DNA of 64,000 nt from Oceanicola sp. D3 (GTDB lineage Bacteria; Pseudomonadota; Alphaproteobacteria; Rhodobacterales; Rhodobacteraceae). The DNA is taken from the NCBI RefSeq assembly GCF_006351965.1, contig NZ_CP040932.1:1736001-1800000 (forward strand), read 5' to 3'. Both the position numbers and the translations under genes were made by a program. The notes beneath the pieces were generated by a model that was not told the origin of the DNA, ran no database searches, and worked only from the letters and a program-made list of their open reading frames with translations. Positions within the stretch are counted from its first letter, which is position 1, and each line of letters starts with the position of its first letter. Positions 24,836-33,284 of this stretch are shown one piece after another.

Positions 24836-25435
24836 TCAGGGTGTGCGATTGCGGCGCGCGGCGCGCAGGAGCCAGAGGCCGAGGAAGACCGTCACCCCCA
24901 GCGCGGCGAGAAAGCCGAGGCCTTGGGAGGCGACCTGTGCGCCAAGCGCTAGGTCATCGGAAAAGGTAAGGCCGAGGCCGACATAAAGCCCGACCCACGC
25001 GGCCTCGCCCGCCGCGCCCCAGAGGGTGAACTTCAGCCAGTTCAGCCGTCCGGCCCCGGCGGCGAGGTTGGCATAGGGCCCAAGCGGCGAAAACAGCCAG
25101 CGGGTGAGGAAAATGCCCGGCCCGCCGCGCCTTTGGGTGAAATCGCGGGCGCGAGTGAAGAGCCTCTCGCGCTTGGGGCGCTGTGCCAGCGAGGTGTCGA
25201 GCCATGTGCCGCCGCGTTTTCCGAGCGCGTATCCGGCCTGATCGCCCAGCAGCGCCCCGGCAAAGGCGCTGCCCGCGACGGGCGCGAGGGCGAGGTCTCC
25301 GGTGGCGACAAACGCGCCTGCGGTGAGCATGGCGAGCGAGGCGGGGACGGGAAGGGCGAGGCAGGAGGCGAAGGTTGTGAGGGCAAGCACCGGAACGCCA
25401 TAGGCGGCGAGAAGTTCGAAGAGCCAATCGGTCAT
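24836..25435 (-). CDS. DedA-family membrane protein
   Basis: A 199-aa inner-membrane protein with four to five hydrophobic segments. It has DedA/SNARE-associated features: 'GALLGDQAGYALGKRGG', 'FFxRFLGPxR'-like 'FLTRWLFSPLGPYANLAAG', and 'FTLWGAAGEAAWVG'. DedA proteins are thought to act as lipid flippases (undecaprenyl phosphate or phospholipid). Its start overlaps the upstream hypothetical gene by 4 bp. Confidence 0.85.
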   Translation of the reverse strand: MTDWLFELLAAYGVPVLALTTFASCLALPVPASLAMLTAGAFVATGDLALAPVAGSAFAGALLGDQAGYALGKRGGTWLDTSLAQRPKRERLFTRARDFTQRRGGPGIFLTRWLFSPLGPYANLAAGAGRLNWLKFTLWGAAGEAAWVGLYVGLGLTFSDDLALGAQVASQGLGFLAALGVTVFLGLWLLRAARRNRTP

Positions 25436-25770
25436 TCAGACTGGCGCGTGGCGTTGGCATCGAGGAAGGCTTGGGCCTCCTCCATGACCTGCGCCAGCGG
25501 CACCCCGCGTTTCTTGGCGATGGTTTCGAGCGTGGGGCGCTCCTCGGGCTCTGGCGGGACACCGAGGTGTTGGGCGAGTTCTTGCCCGTCAACCAGCCAT
25601 GAGTGGGCGATGTAGCGCGGGGTCATCCAAGGCTCCAGCGCCTGCGCCTGATGGGCCGGGTCCATCCAGTAGAGCGTGCGCTGCACCGTGCGGATGCCGA
25701 AGAAGAGCGTGGCGGCGAGGGCGAGGGCAAAGCAGGCGGTGAGAACGGGGTGGCGGCGGAGCAGGGTCAT
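25432..25770 (-). CDS. small membrane-anchored hypothetical protein
   Basis: A 112-aa protein with one N-terminal transmembrane segment (about 9-27), then a Trp-rich 'YWMDPAHQAQALEPWMTPRY' segment and a hydrophilic C terminus ('ETIAKKRGVPLAQVMEEAQ'). I do not recognise a named family. Overlap with dedA (ATGA) indicates an operon. Codon use matches the genome. Confidence 0.75.
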   Translation of the reverse strand: MTLLRRHPVLTACFALALAATLFFGIRTVQRTLYWMDPAHQAQALEPWMTPRYIAHSWLVDGQELAQHLGVPPEPEERPTLETIAKKRGVPLAQVMEEAQAFLDANATRQSE

Positions 25771-25870
25771 GGCGAGCCGGTGGGGGGCGTTGTGCGGGTG
25801 GGCAGAGGGCCGTGGTGAGAGATCCTCGGGTCAGGCCCGAGGATGACGGGAAGAGCGGCGGGCCGCGCAC

Positions 25871-27055
25871 TCATTTTGTCAGGCCCTTCATGCCTGCGGT
25901 GAGGCCTTCCAGCGTCATTGGCACCATCCGCGCTTCGAAGATCTCGTGGATCATGGCGATGGATTGGGTGTAGCCCCAATGCTGTTCGGGCACCGGGTTG
26001 ATCCAGAGGTTCTGCGGCCATTGGGCGCGTGCACGGGCGAGCCATGTGGCCCCGCTCTCCTCGTTCCAATGCTCGTTGGCGCCGCCGGGGTAGGCGACCT
26101 CATAGGGGCTCATGGAGGCGTCGCCGACGAAGATGGCGCGGTAGTCCGGCCCATAGGTGTTGAGCACCTCCCATGTGGGCGTTTGCTCGGACCAGCGGCG
26201 GCGGTTGTCGCGCCAGACGCCCTCGTAGAGGCAGTTGTGGAAGTAGTAATATTCGAGGTGCTTGAACTCGGCGCGGGCGGCTGAAAACAGCTCTTCGACC
26301 ACCTTGATATGCGGGTCCATCGAGCCGCCGACATCGAGAAAGAGCAGCACCTTCACGGCGTTGCGGCGCTCGGGGCGGGTTTTGACATCGAGATGGCCGT
26401 GCTCGGCGGTGGCGCGGATCGTGCCGTCAAGATCCAGCTCTTCATGGGCGCCGTCGCGGGCCCATTGGCGCAGGCGTTTGAGAGCGACCTTGATGTTGCG
26501 GGTGCCAAGCTCGACAGAGTCGTCGAGGTTGCGGAATTCTCTTTTGTCCCAGACTTTTACAGCGCGGCGATGACGTGACTTGTCTTGCCCGATCCGCACG
26601 CCTTCGGGGTTGTAGCCATAAGCGCCGAAGGGAGAGGTGCCGGCGGTGCCGACCCATTTGTTGCCGCCTTGGTGGCGGCCTTCCTGCTCCTTCAGGCGCT
26701 CGCGCAGGGTTTCCATCAGTTTCTCGAAGCCGCCCATCGCCTCGATCTCGGCCATTTCCTCGGGCGACAGGTGCTTTTCAGCCTGTTTGCGCAGCCAGTC
26801 CTCGGGCAGATCGACGGCCTCCAGCACCGCCTCCAGCGGAATGCTCTCAAGGCCCTTGAAGGTTTGCGAAAACGCCTGATCGAAGCGGTCGAGGTGGCGC
26901 TCGTCCTTCACCAGACAGGCGCGGGCGAGGTAATAAAAAGCGTTGATATCGTAAGTGGTTAGCCCGGCGGAGACAGCATCGAGAAAGCTCAGGTGCTCAC
27001 GGAGGGTGACGGGCACACCGGCTTTGCGGAGGGTCTGGAAGAAGGGCAGGAACAT
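25871..27055 (-). CDS. VWA-domain protein (CoxE-like)
   Basis: A 394-aa protein with a helical N terminus ('TLREHLSFLDAVSAGL'), an acidic middle section and a C-terminal von Willebrand factor A domain. The metal-ion-dependent adhesion site reads D-V-G-G-S rather than canonical D-x-S-x-S ('LFLDVGGSMDPH', about residue 240). Cytosolic CoxE-type VWA proteins usually pair with an MoxR AAA+ ATPase as metal-centre or complex assembly factors; the ATPase gene is not next to it here. It has no signal peptide. Confidence 0.85.
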   Translation of the reverse strand: MFLPFFQTLRKAGVPVTLREHLSFLDAVSAGLTTYDINAFYYLARACLVKDERHLDRFDQAFSQTFKGLESIPLEAVLEAVDLPEDWLRKQAEKHLSPEEMAEIEAMGGFEKLMETLRERLKEQEGRHQGGNKWVGTAGTSPFGAYGYNPEGVRIGQDKSRHRRAVKVWDKREFRNLDDSVELGTRNIKVALKRLRQWARDGAHEELDLDGTIRATAEHGHLDVKTRPERRNAVKVLLFLDVGGSMDPHIKVVEELFSAARAEFKHLEYYYFHNCLYEGVWRDNRRRWSEQTPTWEVLNTYGPDYRAIFVGDASMSPYEVAYPGGANEHWNEESGATWLARARAQWPQNLWINPVPEQHWGYTQSIAMIHEIFEARMVPMTLEGLTAGMKGLTK

Positions 27056-27097
27056 GGGGCGAGGGTGGGCCTGCGCGCCGGGCGGGTCAAGCCCGGG

Positions 27098-27448
27098 TTA
27101 CATCTCGGCAAACTTGATCGACTCGCCGCAGCCGCAGGCCTCGGTGACGTTCGGGTTGTTGAACTTGAAGCCGGATTCCAGCAGCGAGGTTTCATAGTCG
27201 ATCTCGGTGCCGAAGAGGAACATCTGGGCCATCGGCGCAATCATCACGCGGGCGCCGTCCTGCTCGACGACCTCATCATGTTCATCAATGATATCAGCGT
27301 ATTCCATGGTGTATTCCATCCCTGCACAGCCGCCCTTCTTGACGCCGATGCGCAGGCCCTTGTGGCCATCGCGGGACATGAGCCGGGCGATCTCTGCCAC
27401 GGCGCGGGGGGTGATGTTGACGGCTTGCTTGCCGGGAATACCGAACAT
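27098..27448 (-). CDS. A-type iron-sulfur carrier protein (IscA/SufA/HesB)
   Basis: A 116-aa protein with the three conserved cysteines of A-type carriers: one in 'GGCAGMEY' and the pair in 'CGCGES' near the C terminus. It accepts Fe-S clusters from the SUF machinery and hands them to apoproteins. ATG 27448 starts the conserved 'MFGIPGKQAVNITPRA' sequence; the SD-like GGAG is 6-7 bases upstream. SufT lies 3 kb away. Confidence 0.93.
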   Translation of the reverse strand: MFGIPGKQAVNITPRAVAEIARLMSRDGHKGLRIGVKKGGCAGMEYTMEYADIIDEHDEVVEQDGARVMIAPMAQMFLFGTEIDYETSLLESGFKFNNPNVTEACGCGESIKFAEM

Positions 27449-27543
27449 GGGAGTGCTCCTTTGGCCCATATGTAGGCCGGGAGGCGGCATGGCTCAAGGG
27501 GGGCGCCCCGCGTTGTGCGGAGCGCCCTTGGCTTGTGCGGGCC

Positions 27544-28746
27544 TCAGAGGCCCATGCAGTTGGCGTAGAAGGTTACGGTGGCGGGCCAGTCGGAGAAGAT
27601 GCCTGTCACTTCAACGTCTTGCGCCAGCGCATCGACCAGCTCGTAGATGTCGCCATCATTGTCGGTGATCTCGGTGGTCGAGTTGTAGTACCAGCCGCCG
27701 CCCGAGGCGAGGGGGCCGGAGCGCTCGAGCGACCATGTGATCAGCTTGAGGCCGGCCTCCTTGGCCGCCTTGGCGTAGGCGGAGGCGGCGTAGGTGCCAT
27801 TTTCAGGCGTCACCAGCATGTTCATCGAGGGGGCGAGATACTGCACGCCCTTGGCCTTGAGGTCGGCAAAGTCCTGCGCCCAAGTCTCGGGGTTTTGCTC
27901 GTCGAAAGTGTCGTCCGGCTCGACGAGGAAGACGGCTTGCGCGCCAAATTCCGGTTCATTCTCAACCCAATAGAGCACGTCTTCAAGGTTGAAGGACTGC
28001 GGGAACACATCCGAAGCCGGCACGCCGGCGGCTTTGTATTCGTCGATCATCTTCTGGGCGTAGTCGGCCTGAGAGAAGCCGTCGAAGGGCATTTCGACGG
28101 AGGGCGACTTCAGCTCGGGGGTCATCTTGACGCCGAGCTCCTTGAACAGCTCGATCGACTCGGCGTGGGTGAGGATTGTGGGCTCTTGCACGTAGAGCGC
28201 GGTGCGCCAGCCAGCGATGCCGCCCTGATACTCTTCCGCCGTGGTGGCGGCACTATCGGCGCTGTCCATCTTGGGCATCAGGCCCTTGAATTCGCTCAGC
28301 GAAATCTCCGAGGTGCGGCACTCGGCGGCGGCCTTGGTTTCGCCCTCGGCGGGGCTGAAGGGGATGTTGCAGGTGGCGGCGAGGTCGCTCACGAGGATGT
28401 TGGTGGTGGTGTGCAGGTCGTTTTGCGCGTGACGGCAGACCAGCTCCTTGTCCTTGGTGAAGGTCACGTCGCATTCACCCACGCCCGCGCCCATTGCCGC
28501 GCCCGCGCGGTAGCTTTCGGCGGTGTGCTCGGGGAACATCATCGGCGCGCCACGGTGGGCGATGGAAAAGTCAGACTTTGCAATGGGTTGGCCGATGCAG
28601 CTTTGCAGCTTGGTCTTCAGCTCACCTTCGGGCAGCTTGTTGATCAGATAGGCCGGGCGGGGGCCGTAGCCCGAGAGCGGGGCCTCTGCCAGCGCGGGGG
28701 CGGCGGTGGTGAGGATGAGAGCGGCGAGAAGAGGGGTGCGGCGCAT
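27544..28746 (-). CDS. periplasmic glycerophosphodiester phosphodiesterase
   Basis: A 400-aa exported GDPD with a signal peptide ('[14 protein letters not shown]'). Catalytic elements are H-R-G ('[15 protein letters not shown]'), '[22 protein letters not shown]' (the acidic and second His motif), and later 'PELKSP'. It hydrolyses glycerophosphodiesters to glycerol 3-phosphate and an alcohol. ATG 28746 starts the signal peptide with AAGGAG upstream. Its length suits the periplasmic GlpQ class. Confidence 0.9.
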   Translation of the reverse strand: MRRTPLLAALILTTAAPALAEAPLSGYGPRPAYLINKLPEGELKTKLQSCIGQPIAKSDFSIAHRGAPMMFPEHTAESYRAGAAMGAGVGECDVTFTKDKELVCRHAQNDLHTTTNILVSDLAATCNIPFSPAEGETKAAAECRTSEISLSEFKGLMPKMDSADSAATTAEEYQGGIAGWRTALYVQEPTILTHAESIELFKELGVKMTPELKSPSVEMPFDGFSQADYAQKMIDEYKAAGVPASDVFPQSFNLEDVLYWVENEPEFGAQAVFLVEPDDTFDEQNPETWAQDFADLKAKGVQYLAPSMNMLVTPENGTYAASAYAKAAKEAGLKLITWSLERSGPLASGGGWYYNSTTEITDNDGDIYELVDALAQDVEVTGIFSDWPATVTFYANCMGL

Positions 28747-28839
28747 TTGTTGCGACTCCTTGGTTTGCGATGGGCGCATACCAACGCGGCAGTTGTGACA
28801 AGACGCCAACAGATCGGTGACGCGCGGGTGAAGCTTTGC

Positions 28840-29544
28840 TCAGAGCCCGGCGAGCAGGCGCTGGGTGGCGGTTGCGATGGCAAGCGCCCAGGCGAAGGAG
28901 GCAAGGGTGCCGATGATGACGTATTCGCCTGTTTTCTGGCCCTTTGAGGCGGTGTCGAAGCGCAGGATTGACTTGGCGGCAATCAGGAAGCCGATGCCCG
29001 CGGGCTGGTTGATGAGCACCAGCAGAAAGATCATCGCACGTTCAAGCTGGCCGATCAGCCGCCCGGCGTCGGGGAGGCCTTCAGGAAGGGCCTCGGCGGC
29101 GTAGCGCTGCATCAGCAGGCCAACCGCATGCCCCCCGGCCCAGACGCACAGCACGATGCCGGCGATGGTGAGGGCAGGGGCGGTGAGTTGTGCCAGCCAA
29201 GGCGCCCAGAGGCCCGAGGCGGCGGCTCCGGGCCAGATGAGGGCGACGGCGGCGATGCTGACGATATGGGCGGCCTGATCGGAGAGAAAAGTGGCGAGCG
29301 TGTTGCGCCAAGCGAGCGGCAGGGCCCATGTTTTCAAGGCGTCGATGCCCGCATGGGCAGCGGTGACAGCCAGCGCGGCCTGCCAGCCGTAAAAGCCCAG
29401 CGCGGCCCAGCTGAGGGCGCCCGTGATGGCGATATGCAGGGCGAAAACCTCGGCGCGGACCTTGTGGCGGACCATCCAGCCGGTTTGAGCCGTGAAGTCG
29501 GCGAGCACGTGGGCGAGCAGCAGGGCAACGGCGGTTTCGATCAT
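28840..29544 (-). CDS. DUF3307 membrane protein
   Basis: A 234-aa polytopic inner-membrane protein with about six hydrophobic segments. The N terminus 'LLLAHVLADFTAQTGWMVRHK' and 'AAHAGIDALKTW' are the DUF3307 hallmarks (conserved His/Asp/Lys in the membrane). Function is unknown. Its ATG overlaps the stop of the SatD-like gene by 4 bp, so the two are made as a pair. Confidence 0.85.
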   Translation of the reverse strand: MIETAVALLLAHVLADFTAQTGWMVRHKVRAEVFALHIAITGALSWAALGFYGWQAALAVTAAHAGIDALKTWALPLAWRNTLATFLSDQAAHIVSIAAVALIWPGAAASGLWAPWLAQLTAPALTIAGIVLCVWAGGHAVGLLMQRYAAEALPEGLPDAGRLIGQLERAMIFLLVLINQPAGIGFLIAAKSILRFDTASKGQKTGEYVIIGTLASFAWALAIATATQRLLAGL

Positions 29545-30194
29545 GGCGATTGGTCCCGTTCCAGCGTGGCGAGGGCGAGGTTGAGATGATCGAACCCGGC
29601 GGCCTTGAGGGCCTTGGTCACCGCTTGGCGGGACTTGCCGAGGCGCTCGGCGATCTGTGCGTGGGTGGCCGGGGCGTCTGGTGCGAGGACGGCGGCGACG
29701 GTTTGGGCCTGCACGGTTGTCCAGCTTTGCACGAGGTGGTCGGCGAGGATCGTGGCGGCGTTGTATGGGCCGGGATCTGCGTGGGCCATGCGGGGTGTGC
29801 TGTGTGTCTTGAGGTCTTCCAGAGCGGCGCCGGAGCGGGCGAAAACCTCGGATGTTTCGGCGTTCAGGTCGGTGCCGTAGGTGTCGATTGGTCCTGCGGC
29901 GATGCCGATGTAGCTATCATATCCCGCGCCAAGGCCGCGCAGGGCAGCGCGGAAGGCAATGGCGGAGCGGAGGGCATATTGGCTGTGGTTTACGACGACT
30001 TGCCAGCCATCGCCCCGGTGCCGTGTGAAGTTGAGGGGGGCATCAAACCATGCTGCCTGCGTGACTGCGCAGCGCTCAAGGGTTTGAAATATTTCGGTAA
30101 TTTCAGAGCCGCCCAGCTCGCGTGATCCAACGATGTCGCCCGTCAGGACGGCGGAGGGCTTGAGGGATGCTTGGTCATTCGGCGTGCTGGACAT
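29541..30194 (-). CDS. SatD-like protein: cyclase-like fold plus C-terminal HTH
   Basis: A 217-aa protein. The N-terminal part has 'TGDIVGSR' (D20) and 'HRGDGWQVV' (D62), matching in order and spacing the two metal-binding Asp motifs of class III nucleotidyl cyclases, although the rest is short. The C terminus (about 175-205, 'AQIAERLGKSRQAVTKALKAAG') is a helix-turn-helix. This looks like the SatD family that travels with DUF3307. Whether it makes a cyclic nucleotide or only binds one is unknown. It is first of the two-gene unit, and has no close promoter I can define. Confidence 0.72.
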   Translation of the reverse strand: MSSTPNDQASLKPSAVLTGDIVGSRELGGSEITEIFQTLERCAVTQAAWFDAPLNFTRHRGDGWQVVVNHSQYALRSAIAFRAALRGLGAGYDSYIGIAAGPIDTYGTDLNAETSEVFARSGAALEDLKTHSTPRMAHADPGPYNAATILADHLVQSWTTVQAQTVAAVLAPDAPATHAQIAERLGKSRQAVTKALKAAGFDHLNLALATLERDQSP

Positions 30195-30279
30195 GGTGCA
30201 GCCAGTTTAGGGTGCTACGCCCATTTGGCAACCTTTTTTGGTGTCATTTGCGAAAAGAAACCTATTGTGGTTGCTTTTC

Positions 30280-30642
30280 TTACATGAACCCCAGTTCCAG
30301 CCGCGCTTCGTCGCTCATCATCTCCATGCCCCAGGGCGGCTCCCAGGTGATTTCGACCTCAACCTGCTTCACGCCGGGGATGGGTTCGATGGCATCTGCG
30401 AGCCAGCCGGGCATTTCTCCGGCCACGGGGCAGCCGGGCGCGGTGAGGGACATGATGACATTGACCTCGTTCTCGGGGTTGATCTCGATCGTGTAGATCA
30501 GCCCGAGGTCGAAGATATTCACTGGGATTTCAGGGTCATAGACCGTGCGACACGCCTCCACGACCGCTTCGTGAAGCGGGTGCTCAGTGCTGGAAGGCTT
30601 GATCAGCGGGGTGCCTTCGAGGGGGGGCGTATCTTCGGGCAT
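30280..30642 (-). CDS. sufT: SUF-system Fe-S assembly protein SufT (MIP18/DUF59 family)
   Basis: A 120-aa DUF59 protein: 'VYDPEIPVNIFDLGLIYTIEI' and 'VIMSLTAPGCPVAGEMPGWL' with the conserved Cys. The 'PPWGMEMMSDEARLELG' tail is typical of SufT rather than PaaD. It helps mature Fe-S proteins. ATG 30642 is preceded by GGAGG. It reads away from the repeat copy at 30.74-30.83 kb. Confidence 0.9.
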   Translation of the reverse strand: MPEDTPPLEGTPLIKPSSTEHPLHEAVVEACRTVYDPEIPVNIFDLGLIYTIEINPENEVNVIMSLTAPGCPVAGEMPGWLADAIEPIPGVKQVEVEITWEPPWGMEMMSDEARLELGFM

Positions 30643-30741
30643 GGGGCCTCCTGTTCCTGAGTGTTTACATAGGATACCGGGGCGGGTCGGGCAAGGGCAG
30701 CTGTTGCGCGTGCGGCGGGGTAACGCGGGGTCGATTTGCGG

Positions 30742-30828
30742 CGTTAACCGCCAAAAGATCACAGGCACATGTGATGCACATCCCATGCACAAGTGATGCA
30801 GACGAGATTTTGGGCGGGGTGGTTAATG
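30742..30828. repeat. dispersed intergenic repeat with phased ATGCA motifs, copy 2
   Basis: 87 bp from CGTTAAC to GGTTAATG, the same boundaries as copy 1 at 5595-5685. ATGCA motifs start at 30774, 30785 and 30796, exactly 11 bp apart. The core at 30759-30780 has the dyad TCACA-N6-TGTGA. It sits in the 370-bp divergent gap between sufT and the transglutaminase gene; nothing else is evident there. Confidence 0.8.
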
Positions 30829-31013
30829 AAGCCACCGCGCGCTGATGCGAACTGCCGCCGGGCCGCGTTGGTTGGCATTGCGGCCCGCGCGTGGGCGGTG
30901 CAGGCTTGGGGTGGGTCAGGAACTTCTGACGGCGGGGCGCATTGGGCTGGCATCCGCGCAGGCCATCGTGCCGCCGCATACGACCGCCCGGACCTGACCA
31001 AAAGGAAGACGCC

Positions 31014-31901
31014 ATGCTGATCCGCTTCGGTTTTGAGATAGACGTGGCCTGCGAGGTTGATGTGCCGATGTTGCTCTCGCTCTCCACCCATCCGGATGGA
31101 GCGGGGCGGCTGATTGGCGAGGATCGGGTGCGCACCGAGCGTGATTGCCCGATGACGAGCTATAGCGACCGGTTTGGCAACCGGATCACGCGGGTCGTGG
31201 CACCGGAGGGCACGACGCGGTTTTGGTCGGACTGCGTGATCGAGCAGGATGGGGCGCCCGACGAGCTGGCGCCGCAGGCGTGGCAGCATGAGATTGCCGA
31301 TCTGCCGAACGAGGTGCTGAGTTATCTTTTGCCGAGCCGGTATTGCGACAGCGATGCGCTGGTCGATAAGGTCTGGCCGCTGTTTGGCAAGGTGACAGGC
31401 TGGAACCGGGTGCAGGCGATCTGCGATTTTGTCCATACCCACGTGACCTTTGGCTACCAGTTTGGCCGCGCCGACAAGACGGCCTCGGAAGTGTTCCGCG
31501 AGAAGGCGGGGGTGTGCCGCGACTTTGCCCATCTGGCGATTGCGCTGTGCCGGGCGATGAACATTCCGGCGCGCTATGCCAGCGGATATCTTGGCGATAT
31601 TGGCGTGCCTTACTCGGGCCCCGGGGACTTTTCGGCGTGGTTCGAGGTGTATCTGGGCGGGCGCTGGTACACCTTTGATGCGCGCCACAACCGCCGGCGT
31701 ATCGGGCGGATCCTGATGGTGCGGGGCAGCGATGCTTCGGACTGCGCGATCATCACCTCCTTCGGAGCGCATGAGTTGACGTATTTTCGGGTGTGGACCA
31801 ATGAGCTGCCAGACATGAGCGACGAGCGCTTGCACGGGCTGCTGGCGCAGCGGCCGGAGGGCGCGCCGCTGGTGTATCCGTCATCGGCGCGGGTGGGCTA
31901 G
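31014..31901 (+). CDS. transglutaminase-like cysteine peptidase family protein
   Basis: A 295-aa protein. The transglutaminase core is clear: nucleophile C168 in 'GVCRDFAHLAIALCRA', 'NIPARYASGYLG', and D222 in 'GRWYTFDARHN'. The usual catalytic His of the HAWVEV motif is Ser207 ('DFSAWFEVYL'). There is no signal peptide. Relatives often adjoin alpha-E and circularly permuted ATP-grasp genes, but that context is absent here. ATG 31014 is used because AAAGGA precedes it and the protein starts 'MLIRFGFEIDVAC'. Confidence 0.85.
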   Translation: MLIRFGFEIDVACEVDVPMLLSLSTHPDGAGRLIGEDRVRTERDCPMTSYSDRFGNRITRVVAPEGTTRFWSDCVIEQDGAPDELAPQAWQHEIADLPNEVLSYLLPSRYCDSDALVDKVWPLFGKVTGWNRVQAICDFVHTHVTFGYQFGRADKTASEVFREKAGVCRDFAHLAIALCRAMNIPARYASGYLGDIGVPYSGPGDFSAWFEVYLGGRWYTFDARHNRRRIGRILMVRGSDASDCAIITSFGAHELTYFRVWTNELPDMSDERLHGLLAQRPEGAPLVYPSSARVG

Positions 31902-31979
31902 GCTGAGGGCGACCCAACGGGCCGATGGCTTGGCTTTTGGCGGCAATTGCCGGATATGGAGCCGCAAGGAGACCGCCAT

Positions 31980-33110
31980 ATGACAACGCGCGTGACATAC
32001 GAAGTGAAGGCAACCGACGGCAAGGCCCGGCTTGGGGTTTTGACGACTCCGCGCGGCGAGATCCGCACCCCGGCCTTCATGCCGGTGGGCACCGCCGCGA
32101 CGGTGAAGGCGATGCTGCCCGAGAGCGTGGCGGCAACGGGGGCCGACATTTTGCTGGGCAACACCTATCACCTGATGCTGCGCCCCGGCGCGGAGCGGGT
32201 GGCGCGGCTTGGCGGGCTGCACGGGTTCATGAATTGGGACAAGCCGATTTTGACCGACTCGGGGGGCTTTCAGGTGATGAGCCTCGCTGAGCTGCGCAAG
32301 CTGACCGAGGATGGGGTGACCTTTCGCAGCCATGTGGATGGCTCGAAGCATTTTCTCAGCCCTGAGACGTCGATGGAGATTCAGCGGCTCTTGGGCAGCG
32401 ATATTGTGATGTGCTTTGACGAATGCCCGGCGCTGCCCGCCACGGAGGCGGCGGTGGCGGAGAGCATGCGGCTTTCGATGCGCTGGGCGGAGCGCTCGAA
32501 AGCGGCCTTTGGCGACAGGCCAGGGCATGCGCTGTTTGGCATTCAGCAGGGCGGGGTGACCGAGGAGCTGCGCGGCGAGAGCGCCGAGGCGCTGCGGGCG
32601 ATTGGCTTTGATGGCTACGCGATTGGCGGGCTTGCGGTGGGCGAAGGGCAGGAGGCGATGTTTGGCGTGCTGGATTATGCGCCCGGCATGCTGCCCGAGG
32701 AGAAGCCGCGCTATCTGATGGGCGTGGGCAAGCCGGATGACATTGTGGGCGCGGTGAAGCGCGGGGTGGACATGATGGATTGCGTGCTGCCCTCGCGGAG
32801 CGGGCGCACCGGGCAGGCGTGGACGCGGCGGGGGCAGGTGAACCTGAAGAACGCGCGCCATGCCGATGACCCGCGCCCTCTGGATGAGGCCTGTAGCTGC
32901 CCGGCCTGCCGGGGGTATTCACGGGCCTATCTGCATCATGTGTACCGGGCGGGCGAGATGATTGCCGGGATGCTGCTGACTTGGCACAACCTGCATTACT
33001 ATCAGGAATTGATGGGGGAGATGCGGGAGGCAATTGCCGAGGGGCGGTTTGCGGCGTTCGAGGCGGCGTTTCATGCCTTGCGCGCGGAGGGGGACATCGA
33101 GCGCCTGTGA
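31980..33110 (+). CDS. tgt: queuine tRNA-ribosyltransferase
   Basis: Exchanges guanine at position 34 of GUN-anticodon tRNAs for preQ1. The protein is 376 aa with '[16 protein letters not shown]', '[10 protein letters not shown]', '[12 protein letters not shown]' (substrate-binding Asp), '[11 protein letters not shown]', '[16 protein letters not shown]' and the zinc site 'CSCPAC...H'. All signature blocks are intact. ATG 31980 follows AAGGAG. Confidence 0.97.
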   Translation: MTTRVTYEVKATDGKARLGVLTTPRGEIRTPAFMPVGTAATVKAMLPESVAATGADILLGNTYHLMLRPGAERVARLGGLHGFMNWDKPILTDSGGFQVMSLAELRKLTEDGVTFRSHVDGSKHFLSPETSMEIQRLLGSDIVMCFDECPALPATEAAVAESMRLSMRWAERSKAAFGDRPGHALFGIQQGGVTEELRGESAEALRAIGFDGYAIGGLAVGEGQEAMFGVLDYAPGMLPEEKPRYLMGVGKPDDIVGAVKRGVDMMDCVLPSRSGRTGQAWTRRGQVNLKNARHADDPRPLDEACSCPACRGYSRAYLHHVYRAGEMIAGMLLTWHNLHYYQELMGEMREAIAEGRFAAFEAAFHALRAEGDIERL

Positions 33111-33219
33111 GCGCTGTGAGGGCGCCCGCGCATGGCAAGGCGCCCGCCCGCCCACCCCGCCTCGCCATGCGCGGGCTTGCGCGCCGGATCGGGCGTTTGT
33201 GAGTGGGGTTGGGGCCCGA

Positions 33220-33277
33220 GTGGGGGACCAGTCCCCCACACCCCCTGGGAGTATTTTCTGCAAGAAAATGGGGCGGG
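33220..33277. terminator. double hairpin between convergent tgt and mazG (bidirectional terminator)
   Basis: A perfect 9-bp palindrome GTGGGGGAC-CA-GTCCCCCAC (33220-33239) is followed by an AT-rich hairpin ATTTTCT-GCA-AGAAAAT (33253-33269). The second part belongs to a short intergenic sequence also seen at 51551-51576 (GCAAGAAAATGGG). Position between convergent genes fits termination from both sides. Confidence 0.65.
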
Positions 33278-33284
33278 TTGGGGT

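Noticed and set aside
28840-30194. Calling the SatD-like/DUF3307 pair a Pycsar defence system
   Set aside because: The protein is shorter than Pycsar cyclases, carries an HTH, and the membrane partner is not a recognised Pycsar effector; it lies among ordinary genes with normal composition.
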